DNA of 20,405 nt. Origin: DATLAN01 sp035527455 (lineage in GTDB: Bacteria; Planctomycetota; Planctomycetia; Pirellulales; Thermoguttaceae). Shown piece by piece: positions 1-7,813 of this stretch. A model generated the notes under the pieces. That model worked only from the letters and a program-made list of their open reading frames with translations. It was not told the origin of the DNA and did not search any database. The DNA lies in assembly GCA_035527455.1 (NCBI GenBank), contig DATLAN010000684.1, positions 1 to 20,405 of the forward strand. Direction: 5' to 3'. Numbering within the stretch: position 1 is the stretch's first letter; each line of letters begins with the position of its first letter. Both the position numbers and the translations under genes were made by a program.

Positions 1-336
1 AAAGCCGTTGCGCGATCCGGCGTCCAGCGAGTTGCGGAGCATCACGCCGGCTTTCCGCCACCCGTTGCTGCCGCCGACGAAACCGCTGAGGCCGACCTGG
101 GCGGTGATATCCAGCGGCTCGGCGGAACTGAACTCGTCGAAGACGAAGTACAGCCCGTCCGCCTGGTTGAAGATATCGCTTCCCCCGCCGGTGATCGAGT
201 AAACGTCGCCCAGCATCACCAGCCCCCCGCCGGTCGAGTCGCCGATCTCCGCCTCCATAACCAGCGCCGAATACGCGAAGTTGCCGGGAAGAAGGACCGT
301 GCAGGCAATGACGGCCAGCGCAACGAATTTCCTCAT
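1..336 (-). CDS. Secreted protein, N-terminal part (LamG/DUF1349-like beta-sandwich), cut by the window edge
   Basis: This reading frame is open for 112 codons from ATG at 336 to the window edge, so only the N-terminus is present. A GGAGAG ribosome binding site lies just upstream of the start. The first 23 residues form a clear Sec signal peptide (MRKFVALAVIACTVLL, likely cleavage after AYS), so the product is exported. After it come SITGGGSDIFNQADGLYFVF, then DITAQVGLSGF and WRKAGVMLRNSLDAGS. This pattern (GGGSDI..., ...F.F..., AGVMLR-SLDAGS) resembles the beta-sandwich domains of planctomycete extracellular proteins related to LamG/DUF1349. The family call rests on pattern memory alone; a C-terminal anchor or dockerin could lie outside the window. 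The upstream palindrome at 421-443 may regulate it. Confidence 0.75.
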   Translation of the reverse strand, partial: MRKFVALAVIACTVLLPGNFAYSALVMEAEIGDSTGGGLVMLGDVYSITGGGSDIFNQADGLYFVFDEFSSAEPLDITAQVGLSGFVGGSNGWRKAGVMLRNSLDAGSRNGF

Positions 337-409
337 CGTTTCTCTCCTTCAGGAAGGCGCACAGGAAAAGTCGCCAGAAGATTGATCACCATAAACAAGG
401 GTCGCATTT

Positions 410-443
410 CACTTGTGGTAAGTGATACCCCATTGGTATCACT
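410..443. promoter_or_regulatory. Operator-like palindrome upstream of the exported-protein gene
   Basis: AGTGATACC at 421-429 and GGTATCACT at 435-443 form a perfect 9-bp inverted repeat with a 5-bp spacer. A second, overlapping inverted repeat, CACTT (410-414) and AAGTG (420-424), also has a 5-bp spacer, so the core AAGTG word occurs as three half-sites. The site lies about 85-110 bp upstream of the start codon at 336. Its size and geometry suit a dimeric repressor site. There is no T-run, which argues against a terminator. The regulator is unknown. Confidence 0.45.
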
Positions 444-1054
444 CCTATCCAGCGTTTCGATCGGACGGCTCGGGCAGGCGAATACAGACCTTTGCGGGAG
501 CCCTCGGATGCCTCCCTCGCTGCCTAACACCGCCCGCATAACCCTCACATCCAATTAACTTACCAAAAACGGCCAATAGATCAAGCGAATAACCCGTCAT
601 GTAAGAAAAATCGGCAAATAACTTGTGCGCTCGCCATAAAGCGTTGCGGTCTAAGCATTACGAGATACATTATCAAGTCACTAGGGTACGCAATACGAGA
701 CATTTAGAGGCGCGTTCACCTAGAATGACGCCGAGGAGGGCAGGATGTAAGTAAAATAGTCCTAAATGATTTCAATAACAACGTGGCTGGATATTTCGCG
801 GAACTAACACATACAAGTTGTCCAGCGGTCCCCCCCCATGCAAATGCATGCTTCTGAATAGATAGGGTGCGTTGCACAGCGTCGGCTGAGAGCTACCGGC
901 CGCGTGACGCCCGACGGCGCAAAGTCGTCGCCTGAACGGTCGCGGCCGAAGAGGTCGCAATAGCCCAGACATCCTGCTCCACCCAGTGGCGTGGTCTGTC
1001 TGGCTGACTTCCCCAGAAGGAGGAGAGTAGACTGGGAGTAAACTTCCATCCCGA

Positions 1055-1089
1055 GCGCTGCACTTTTCGCCTGCCCGGCGCTGCACTTT
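1055..1089. repeat. Two direct copies of a 12-bp word, 23 bp apart
   Basis: GCGCTGCACTTT occurs at 1055-1066 and again at 1078-1089. Two short direct copies spaced by about two helical turns resemble the sub-terminal transposase sites of some insertion sequences, but no transposase gene or target duplication is visible. The function is unknown. Confidence 0.35.
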
Positions 1090-1573
1090 CGGACCGCCGT
1101 TCACATTGTGATGAACTCGCGGTTCTCCTGATGATGGCGATTCACCAGATCGAGAAGCCGTTGTGCCGAGGTTTCTCGGATGCACGGTCAGAGGGTTGCG
1201 TCAGGCTGGGAGCGCGTAACCACCTGGTTTAGTTCCCTCGCGGCAAGCAGACGTTCACTGGAGTCGAATCCCAGATTCCCATACGTTGCCCTGGTTATCG
1301 ACGAAGCGACTCGACTCAATGGCGAGCCCGCGACACAGCGCGATCTTGTTCCCCCCCGCCTCCCAGCCACGATCATAGCCCTTCAGGTTGTTCCGTCGGC
1401 AGATGCAGCCCGCCGCCCGGAAGAAGACCACGAGAACGGTCAACCGGGATGTCCGACGCTGCCTCACAGAGAGGTTAGCAGAGCGATACCCGAAACTACC
1501 CTTTAGAATAGCCGATTCCCCTCCCCAAGTCAACGGTGGCCTGGCGGGAAGAGTGCTCTCTCAGGGTGGCCAC

Positions 1574-1683
1574 TGTCCGCTCGAAAACCGCCAAGAAAAT
1601 CCGCCTCAAGGCATGTCCGTTTGTGTCCGTTTCGACCCCGATGTGTCCGTTTTTCTTGAGTAGAATTGATCACTTTTGATCAC
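1574..1683. repeat. Short repeats in 10-bp register downstream of the sulfatase gene
   Basis: TGTCCGTTT starts at 1614, 1624 and 1644, with a variant TGTCCGCTC at 1574, so all spacings are multiples of ten. A different word, TTGATCAC, starts at 1666 and 1676, again ten apart. Each set would lie on one face of the helix. The array is 30-140 bp beyond the sulfatase stop codon, so it is not an obvious promoter element for that gene. Confidence 0.5.
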
Positions 1684-1714
1684 AAATGGGAAAAAACCCC
1701 GGATTTCAAGGCGG

Positions 1715-3664
1715 TTATATCGAGGGCTGCGTATGCACGCTGGTGGGGCGTTCTGTCTCGCGCCGAGGCGTCGAAACCCACCGCACGTACACATAGAACG
1801 CTCCACAGACTTCGTTGCCTTGCCCGTCGTAGAACCAGGTCTGCAGCCGGGTCTCTCCTCGGCGGAGGCGGACAGTGAAGGTGGCGGCTTTGTCGCCTTC
1901 GGCGACCGGCTTCGAGGTGTCGACGTTGCCGACCTTCAGCCGGGCCTCGGCAATCGGCGCCGCCTTGCCGGCCGGAAAAGTCCCGTCGACGCCTTGGTAA
2001 GGGGGCAGCCCCGCCGTGATCGCCGCGTCCGCCTCCCGGGGCCACCGCCGCAACGCGATCTCATAGAGGCCGTCCTGCTCCACCAGCACGTTCCACGGGC
2101 CGTTCAACAACGGCTGGGGCCGGCCCAGCGGCAGAGAGCCTTCGACCACGTGGGTCTGCCCGAGCAGACGCACGTCGAACGGCTGGGCGGCGACGACGAG
2201 CGACGGGGCAAGCCAGTCGAGCGACGACAGACAGGTTGGGTTCTCCTTCTCCGATCCGATGCTGATCGTGCTGAACCGGCCGAGCGTCGGTTCCACGCCG
2301 GCCCACCACTTCTCGTAGTGGTCGCGCATCCTCTTGACGACGTCGGGATGAGCGGCGGCGACGTCGTTCTCCTGGCCCGGATCGGCCTTGACGTCGTAGA
2401 GTTCTTCGCCCTTGACGAGTCGCCACCGGTTCCACAGCACGGCCGAATCCCATTTCTCTGGATCAGTCCGCACCAGGCCGCCGTACTGGACCACCAGCAT
2501 CCGGTCGGAAAGCCCGCTTTGCCGTTGGCCTCGGAGCAATCCGGCCAGGCTGACGCCGTCGAATTCGGCTCCCGGCGGCTTCTGCAAACCGCACAGGTCG
2601 ATCAGCGTGGGCAGGAGGTCCTGGCCGTGTGTCAGCGAATCGATGTCGCCGGCCGGGCGGAGTCGGCCGGCCGGCCAGCGGATGAAGCAGGGCACACGAT
2701 GGCCGCCGTCGTAGAGACTGGCCTTGGCCCCGCGCATGCCGGCGTTGTAGACCTTGATTCCGCCGGTTCCCCCGTTGTCGGTCATGAAGATCAGGATCGT
2801 GTTGTCCCGCAGCCCGGTCGCTTCGAGCATCGCCTCCAGCCTGGCCATGTTCTGGTCGATGTTGGCGATCATCCCAAAGAAGCCGGCCGCGTCGTGTTCT
2901 TGGTCCTGATAGAGTCGCCGATACTCGGCCGGCACCCAGAACGGCCCGTGCGGGGCGTTGGTCGAGATGTAGGCGAAGAACGGTTGGCGCTTCTCGCGGC
3001 ACGCCTCGATCCATTGCATCGCCTCGCCGAACCAGACGTCGGTGCAGTAGCCCGGGTATTGCTTGATCCGGCCGTTGTGTCGGAAGAAGTCGTCGAAGTA
3101 GTCGTTGTTCCAATAGTCGGGGGTCGATGTGATGCCCCAGCCCAGGTGATAGACGGCCTCCTGGAAGCCGCGATCCTGGGGGCGATGGGGATAATTGTCG
3201 CCCAGGTGCCACTTGCCGAACATGCCCGTGCGGTAGCCGCCGGCGGCGAAGACTTCAGCCATGGTGGCCATACCGCGACGGATGAACGTCCGCCCCGAGC
3301 AGACACAGTACGCGCCGTTGGTCAACGCGTCGCGGCCGGTCATCAGCTCGCCGCGGGTCGGCGTACACATCGGCGACACGTGAAAATCCGTCAGCCGGAT
3401 GCTCTGGCCGCACAGCCGGTCGAGGTTCGGCGTCTTCAACACCGGATTGCCGTGACAGGAGAGGTCGCCGTAGCCCTGATCGTCGGTGAGGACGAGAATG
3501 ACGTTCGGCGGACTGCCCGAACCGAAAGCAGGTGTCCGTGAGAAAAGGATCAATGACAGGACGCCGGCCAAAATGACAACTGCCGGTGCGGCGATTCCGC
3601 GGGGCAGGTGCGGCCGTGTCGGCGCGGCGTGTGCCCTTCCAATGTAAACAAGCTCAGCAGACAT
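1715..3664 (-). CDS. Secreted arylsulfatase-family protein (type I, formylglycine-dependent)
   Basis: The 649-residue product belongs to the sulfatase family, which hydrolyses sulfate esters, in planctomycetes often on sulfated polysaccharides. Visible marks are DDQGYGD with metal-binding Asp61-Asp62, the C-T-P-T-R motif whose Cys100 is converted to formylglycine, GKWHLGD, NAPHGPF, and the late metal site TDNGGTGG followed by GAKASLYDGGHRVP. Residues 24-41 form a hydrophobic signal segment, so it is exported or anchored. The catalytic domain ends near residue 490; about 150 further residues look like a beta-sandwich and may bind substrate. I chose ATG at 3664 because AAGGAGG lies 9 bases upstream and a strong promoter at 3724-3752 would start the transcript downstream of the other in-frame ATG at 3724. 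The natural substrate cannot be told. No maturase gene is present here. Confidence 0.93.
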   Translation of the reverse strand: MSAELVYIGRAHAAPTRPHLPRGIAAPAVVILAGVLSLILFSRTPAFGSGSPPNVILVLTDDQGYGDLSCHGNPVLKTPNLDRLCGQSIRLTDFHVSPMCTPTRGELMTGRDALTNGAYCVCSGRTFIRRGMATMAEVFAAGGYRTGMFGKWHLGDNYPHRPQDRGFQEAVYHLGWGITSTPDYWNNDYFDDFFRHNGRIKQYPGYCTDVWFGEAMQWIEACREKRQPFFAYISTNAPHGPFWVPAEYRRLYQDQEHDAAGFFGMIANIDQNMARLEAMLEATGLRDNTILIFMTDNGGTGGIKVYNAGMRGAKASLYDGGHRVPCFIRWPAGRLRPAGDIDSLTHGQDLLPTLIDLCGLQKPPGAEFDGVSLAGLLRGQRQSGLSDRMLVVQYGGLVRTDPEKWDSAVLWNRWRLVKGEELYDVKADPGQENDVAAAHPDVVKRMRDHYEKWWAGVEPTLGRFSTISIGSEKENPTCLSSLDWLAPSLVVAAQPFDVRLLGQTHVVEGSLPLGRPQPLLNGPWNVLVEQDGLYEIALRRWPREADAAITAGLPPYQGVDGTFPAGKAAPIAEARLKVGNVDTSKPVAEGDKAATFTVRLRRGETRLQTWFYDGQGNEVCGAFYVYVRWVSTPRRETERPTSVHTQPSI

Positions 3665-3723
3665 GACGAAGAACCTCCTTCGAAGCGCGGGTGGCCGGCA
3701 GTGGACAACCTGACTGCCGCTCA

Positions 3724-3752
3724 AGTATCGCTTCTCCGCGTGGCGCTGTCAA
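3724..3752 (-). promoter_or_regulatory. Sigma70-type promoter for the sulfatase gene
   Basis: On the minus strand a perfect TTGACA (3752-3747) is followed by 17 bp and GATACT (3729-3724). The transcript would start near 3717, giving a leader of about 50 bases to the ATG at 3664. This supports that start codon. Confidence 0.6.
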
Positions 3753-3884
3753 TTTCCCGCTGTCGATTTCCCGTCGAGGGGCCGGACAGCCATCGAGATT
3801 CGACCAGGGTATATGGTTTTGATCGTCCCTGTGGATTACAATACGACCGTCTTCAACACCGTCCCTCGAGAGGAGATCTTCGCC

Positions 3885-6800
3885 ATGAGACGATTGCCTG
3901 CCCTTGCCGCCGTTTCCGCGTGCTTCTTGCTCGTCTGTTCGACGGCGTACGGCGCCGACTGGCCGCAGTTTCGGTATGACGCGGGGCGGACCGCGGCCTC
4001 GCCGGAATCGCCGCCCGCCGACTTGCACCTGCAATGGTCGCGCACGCTGCCGCCTCCTCGTCCGGCCTTTCCGGGCGAGATACGGCTCCGCTACGACGCC
4101 ACCTACGAACCGGTGGTGGCCGGCAAGACGATGTTCGTTCCCTCGATGGTCGCCGACGTCGTGACGGCCTACGGTACGGACGACGGCCGGGTGCGATGGC
4201 AGTTCTTCACGGAAGGGCCCGTCCGTTTTGCTCCGGCCGTCTGGCAGGGCAAGGTCTATTTCGTCTCCGACGACGGGAATCTCTATTGCGTGGGCGCCGA
4301 CGATGGAAAGCTGCTCTGGAAGTTTCGCGGGGCGTCCGAGGGGAAGCCGGACCGCAAGATCATGGGCAACGGCCGACTGGTCTCTCTGTTTCCCGCACGC
4401 GGCGGTCCGCTGGTGGCCGACGGGGTCGTCTATTTCGCCGCCGGTATCTGGTCGGGCGAGGGCGTGTTCGTACACGCGTTGGACGCCGGTACCGGCCGAG
4501 TGATCTGGTCGAACACCAAGAGCGATCGCATCGAGATGGCCAACATGGACCACGGAATATCCTATTTCGCCGGCATCTCGCCGCAGGGATACCTGGCCGT
4601 CGTCGACGGCAAGCTGGTCGTCCCGTGCGGTGCCCAACTGCCCGCCGTTTTCGATCTGAAGACCGGCGAGCTGGGGGCCTACACGATGGGTTGGGGCGGC
4701 CGCGTGGGCCTGGCCAAGGGGTGCTGGTTCGCGGCCGGCGTGCGAAACTATCTGTTGCACGGCGGCGACCTGTACGATATCCGCCGGCCCAACGACGAAC
4801 AGTTCAGCAACAGCCGGGGCGGACGGGATTACAAACGGATGCTCTACCTGGGCGGCTTGACGCGACTGCAAATCGATCGGACCAACCAGAAAGGACTGGG
4901 CAACTTCCGCCGGCCGGTCCTCACGCCCGAGGCGATGTACTACAACGACGGCGCCATCGTGGCATTCGACCTGACCCAAGGCAAGGTCGAAGAAAGGGCC
5001 GGCTCGGAAATCCCCAGCTATCGACGCAACGACGAATACCCCGACAAGTTTCGCGGCGTCTTTGCCGAGCTGTGGCGGCTCCCTTCCGCGGCGATGGTTC
5101 ACATCAAGGCGGGCCGCCGTCTCTACTGCGGCCGCCCGAACGTCGTCGAGGCGATCGATTTGCCCGAGCAGGGAGAGAAGCCGCGGATCGACTGGCAAGC
5201 GGAAATCCAGGGCACGCCACACAGCATGCTGGCCGCCGACGGGAAGCTCTTCGTCGTGACCGAGGAAGGCCGGATTTACGCCTTCGGCGAGGAGAAACGG
5301 GCCAAGCCGGTGGTTCACGCCCTGGGGGCCGCCCTGCCGCCCAAACCGGATCGGTGGAAGGCTACGGCAGCCGATATCCTCGAGGCCGGCGACACGAGTG
5401 CCGGCTACGCCCTCGTGCTCGGACTGGGTACCGGCCGTTTGGCAGAAGAACTCGTGCGGCAGTCCGGCTACAACGTCGTGGCGATCGACGCGGACGCCGA
5501 GAAGGTGGAAGAGTTCCGACGCAGGTTTCATCAAGCGGGGCTGTACGGCACGCGTATTGCTATCCTTGTCGGCGACCCGGCGACGTATCCCTTGCCGCCC
5601 TACTTCGCCAGCCTGATCGTGTCGGAAGACCCGGCGGCCTTGGGCGATCACCCGGGCAAAGTGCTCGTGGACACGCTGACGCACTGCCTGCGCCCGTACG
5701 GCGGGACCGCGTGCCTGGCGCTTCCCGACGACGCGCGGGCCGAATTGGCCGAAGCGGTTTCCGGCGGCGGATCAACGGAAATCACGGTCCGTCAATCGGG
5801 CGACTACGTCTTGGCGACCCACGGCGGGGCCTTGCCCGATTCGGCCGACTGGTCGCACTTCGGCGCCGACGTGGCGAACACGGGCGCCTCGCAGGACCGG
5901 TTTATCGAGCCGCCGCTGGCCCGCCTGTGGTTCGACGGAGCGTACCGCTGGATGAGGACGCCCGGTTCGGCGGCCGTGCGGATCGCCGGCGGGCGGATGT
6001 TCGTCCACACCGGCAGGCTCCACGCCATCGACGTGTACACCGGTCGACACCTCTGGCAGGCGGACGTGTCTTCGTCGCCTCCGTCCGAAGAGACGGTGGT
6101 CGCCACCGAAGATGCGATCTATCTGGCGGCCGGCGACTCATGCGCGGTTCTCGACCCGGCCAGCGGCGAGAAGATTCGCGATCTGAAGTTGCAGCGGTCC
6201 GACGGCACGGCCGCGCCCTGTTCGATCATCCGGGTCGCCGGCGACTCGCTCTTCGGCGCCTGCGGCAACTCGCTGGTGTGCATCAACCGCCACACGGGCG
6301 AGGCGATCTGGAAACGCGAGGGTCAGAACAGGATCGGGTGTCTCGCCGTCGGCAACGGCAAGGTGTTCCGCGCGGACTTCGTGCAGCAACAGCGAGGCCA
6401 AGCACCGCCGGACGTTGCCGTCGAAGCGCTGGACGCCGTCACGGGCGAAAGCCTCTGGCAGGCAACCGGCGGCATGCAAATCCGCTATTACCAGCCCGGC
6501 GACCTGCTGTGTACCTCCCGCGGGATTCTCAAGGGCAGCGACGGCACGCGAGCGGGCAATGCGGCCGTTGCCATGATCGCCGGCGATCGGCTGGTTTGCG
6601 GCGGCCCGGAGCAGGTCGCGCTCCTCGACCCGAAAACCGGCGAGAAAATGGGCGAAGAGTTGAAGTGGACCCGGCGAGGCTGCACCCTCCTGCGGGCCAG
6701 CGCGAATCTGCTGACCACGCGCTACATGGGCAACGCGGCCTATATCGATCTGTCGACCGGGCAGATCACGTCGATCTGGAACGTGCGGGCCGCGTGCAGC

Positions 6801-6917
6801 AACAACCTGTTCGTGGCCGACGGCGTTCTCGCCCTGCCGAACCTTACCGGCGGCTGCACCTGCAACTACATGCCCGTCTCGCAAGGCTTCGTACCCGCGC
6901 CGGTCATCGCGCGTTGA
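3885..6917 (+). CDS. Secreted PQQ-like beta-propeller protein with an inserted methyltransferase-like domain
   Basis: This 1010-residue protein has a Sec signal peptide (residues 1-23, cleavage after AYG) and AGGAG 9 bases before its ATG. Two propeller regions (about 25-487 and 655-1010) contain repeated PQQ/BamB-type blades such as VYFVSDDGNLYCVGADDGKLLWKF. Both begin alike: DWPQFRYDAGRTAAS at 25 and DWSHFGADVANTGAS at 655. Between them, about 488-640 looks like a class I SAM methyltransferase fold: LVLGLGTG (GLGTG at 513-517), VVAIDADAEKVEEF (Asp535) and a later VGDPATYPLPPYFASLIVSED strand. The C-terminus has the Cys-Thr-Cys-Asn-Tyr tail I associate with planctomycete propellers. PQQ binding itself is not shown; such repeats often act as scaffolds. 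An exported protein should not meet SAM, so the central domain may be non-catalytic or bind something else. It diverges from the sulfatase and converges on the flavodoxin-like gene, 13 bp between stops. Confidence 0.88.
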   Translation: MRRLPALAAVSACFLLVCSTAYGADWPQFRYDAGRTAASPESPPADLHLQWSRTLPPPRPAFPGEIRLRYDATYEPVVAGKTMFVPSMVADVVTAYGTDDGRVRWQFFTEGPVRFAPAVWQGKVYFVSDDGNLYCVGADDGKLLWKFRGASEGKPDRKIMGNGRLVSLFPARGGPLVADGVVYFAAGIWSGEGVFVHALDAGTGRVIWSNTKSDRIEMANMDHGISYFAGISPQGYLAVVDGKLVVPCGAQLPAVFDLKTGELGAYTMGWGGRVGLAKGCWFAAGVRNYLLHGGDLYDIRRPNDEQFSNSRGGRDYKRMLYLGGLTRLQIDRTNQKGLGNFRRPVLTPEAMYYNDGAIVAFDLTQGKVEERAGSEIPSYRRNDEYPDKFRGVFAELWRLPSAAMVHIKAGRRLYCGRPNVVEAIDLPEQGEKPRIDWQAEIQGTPHSMLAADGKLFVVTEEGRIYAFGEEKRAKPVVHALGAALPPKPDRWKATAADILEAGDTSAGYALVLGLGTGRLAEELVRQSGYNVVAIDADAEKVEEFRRRFHQAGLYGTRIAILVGDPATYPLPPYFASLIVSEDPAALGDHPGKVLVDTLTHCLRPYGGTACLALPDDARAELAEAVSGGGSTEITVRQSGDYVLATHGGALPDSADWSHFGADVANTGASQDRFIEPPLARLWFDGAYRWMRTPGSAAVRIAGGRMFVHTGRLHAIDVYTGRHLWQADVSSSPPSEETVVATEDAIYLAAGDSCAVLDPASGEKIRDLKLQRSDGTAAPCSIIRVAGDSLFGACGNSLVCINRHTGEAIWKREGQNRIGCLAVGNGKVFRADFVQQQRGQAPPDVAVEALDAVTGESLWQATGGMQIRYYQPGDLLCTSRGILKGSDGTRAGNAAVAMIAGDRLVCGGPEQVALLDPKTGEKMGEELKWTRRGCTLLRASANLLTTRYMGNAAYIDLSTGQITSIWNVRAACSNNLFVADGVLALPNLTGGCTCNYMPVSQGFVPAPVIAR

Positions 6918-6930
6918 GCCGGGCGACGAA

Positions 6931-7626
6931 TCAGCCGTGCATTTTCAGGGCGACTTCCGCCACGTGGCGGCCGAGGTTTCGGGCGGTCGAAAGGCCGAAC
7001 TCGTCCTCGGTCACTCCGCCGGGGGCGCCGCCCCAGACGGTTCCGCCCCAATGCCCGGTGGGCGGGCCGTCGCCGACGATGATCATCCCCTGGCCCATCA
7101 GGCAGGTGTGGACCGAGCGGATGGTCAATTCCTGACCGCCGTTGCGTCCCCCGCCGACCGCCACCACGCCGGCGACCTTGTCGCTCAAGGCGAAGTCCTT
7201 GCGGAATGCCATGAACCGGTCCAGCAGCGCCTTGCAGAGGAACGACATGTTGCCGAAGTAGACGGGCGTGCCGATGATGAGCCCGGCGACCTTCGGATCC
7301 GAAATCTTCGGCACGAGTTGCGGAAAATCGTCCTGTTGTCCCGGCGCCAGGGGAACGCCGGCCGCCGGTTCGCCGGGGATCTGCATGCCGGCCAGCTCGA
7401 TCATCTCGATCTCGACGCCGGCCTCTTCGGCCGCCATCAGGCAGATCTTCAGCGCCGTCGCCGTCGTCTGGCCCTTGCGGGGACTGCAACAGATTCCGAG
7501 GATCTTGACGGATTTCTCCGCCGAGGGCTCCGCACTATCGGCGGCCAGCGCCACGGACGCTCCCGCTCCGGCGGCCACGGTCCCGGCGGTTCCCAAGAAC
7601 TTTCGACGCGTGAGTTCGGACGGCAT
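6931..7626 (-). CDS. Tat-exported flavodoxin-fold (NADPH-dependent FMN reductase-like) protein
   Basis: The 231-residue product starts with a twin-arginine signal (TRRKFLGTAG, residues 6-15, then an Ala/Gly-rich stretch to VALA at about 28), so it should be exported folded with its cofactor. The mature part has a flavodoxin-like fold of the NADPH-dependent FMN reductase / iron-sulfur flavoprotein type: KILGICCSPRKGQTT (phosphate loop 48-55), LIIGTPVYFGNMSF (120-129) and GVVAVGGGRNGGQE (153-166). The cysteine cluster that iron-sulfur flavoproteins carry before the TPVYFG strand is absent; that segment reads AGMQIPGEPAAGVPLAPGQQ. It is therefore probably a plain FMN protein. AAGGAG lies 7 bases before the ATG at 7626, and the in-frame codons upstream lack a signal of their own. 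The electron partner is unknown. Confidence 0.88.
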   Translation of the reverse strand: MPSELTRRKFLGTAGTVAAGAGASVALAADSAEPSAEKSVKILGICCSPRKGQTTATALKICLMAAEEAGVEIEMIELAGMQIPGEPAAGVPLAPGQQDDFPQLVPKISDPKVAGLIIGTPVYFGNMSFLCKALLDRFMAFRKDFALSDKVAGVVAVGGGRNGGQELTIRSVHTCLMGQGMIIVGDGPPTGHWGGTVWGGAPGGVTEDEFGLSTARNLGRHVAEVALKMHG

Positions 7627-7694
7627 GGTCGTGCTCCTTTGGCTTGGTGGTGTGGTGGGTGGTGTCGTACGACGATGTATCATGACGGCTGACC

Positions 7695-7775
7695 GTTTAG
7701 CGGGCGGGCTTGCCCGCCGTGCGGCCCGCGGAAACGCTCACTCAAATACACGGTGGGCAAGCCCACCCGCTAAAC
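7695..7775. repeat. Palindromic intergenic element, family A copy 1 (GTTTAGCGGGCGGG type)
   Basis: The 25-bp arms at 7695-7719 and 7751-7775 are inverted copies with two differences. Each arm also folds on itself: GGCGGGC-TT-GCCCGCC on the left and GGTGGGC-AA-GCCCACC on the right. The two differences in the right arm compensate each other inside its own hairpin. A second copy of the family is at 12730-12814. The element lies between ilvD and the flavodoxin-like gene. It looks like a REP pair (BIME-like); a terminator role is possible but there is no T-run. Confidence 0.8.
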
Positions 7776-7813
7776 ACCCTTCGCTCGGCGGCGCGCGGAA
7801 TCCTCCCGGCAAC

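Larger units (their letters stand above)
337..1714. other. 1.4-kb intergenic stretch with no convincing gene
   Basis: No frame here has family-like sequence, a plausible ribosome binding site and high-GC codon use together. Base composition is visibly lower in GC than the flanking genes. Short open frames exist on both strands (for example around 804-1185 minus, 1180-1506 plus and 1255-1533 minus), but they overlap each other and read as unstructured Arg/Pro/Ser-rich or mixed sequence. The stretch holds the palindrome at 410-443, two copies of a GCGCTGCACTTT word at 1055-1089, and the 10-bp-register repeats at 1574-1683. It may be the decayed remains of a mobile element, but I cannot show this. 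Confidence 0.6.

Noticed and set aside
1055..1089. Insertion sequence end
   Set aside because: Paired GCGCTGCACTTT words resemble transposase sites, but there is no second end, target duplication or transposase.
772..1185. Open frame of 137 codons on the minus strand, with an overlapping 81-codon frame
   Set aside because: There is no family resemblance, ribosome binding site or consistent codon bias, and two frames are open over the same DNA.
1180..1533. Overlapping open frames on both strands, one containing a protein-like IESSRFVDNQGNVW stretch
   Set aside because: The stretch looks slightly protein-like, but no start signal or recognisable family supports a gene; a decayed fragment remains possible.
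1676..3541. 621-codon open frame on the plus strand opposite the sulfatase
   Set aside because: It is the antisense of a clear sulfatase and has the Arg/Ala/Val-rich composition expected of a high-GC shadow.
4034..7135. 1033-codon open frame overlapping the propeller gene
   Set aside because: It is Arg/Gly-rich with no domain pattern, whereas the chosen frame has a signal peptide, blades and a C-terminal tail.
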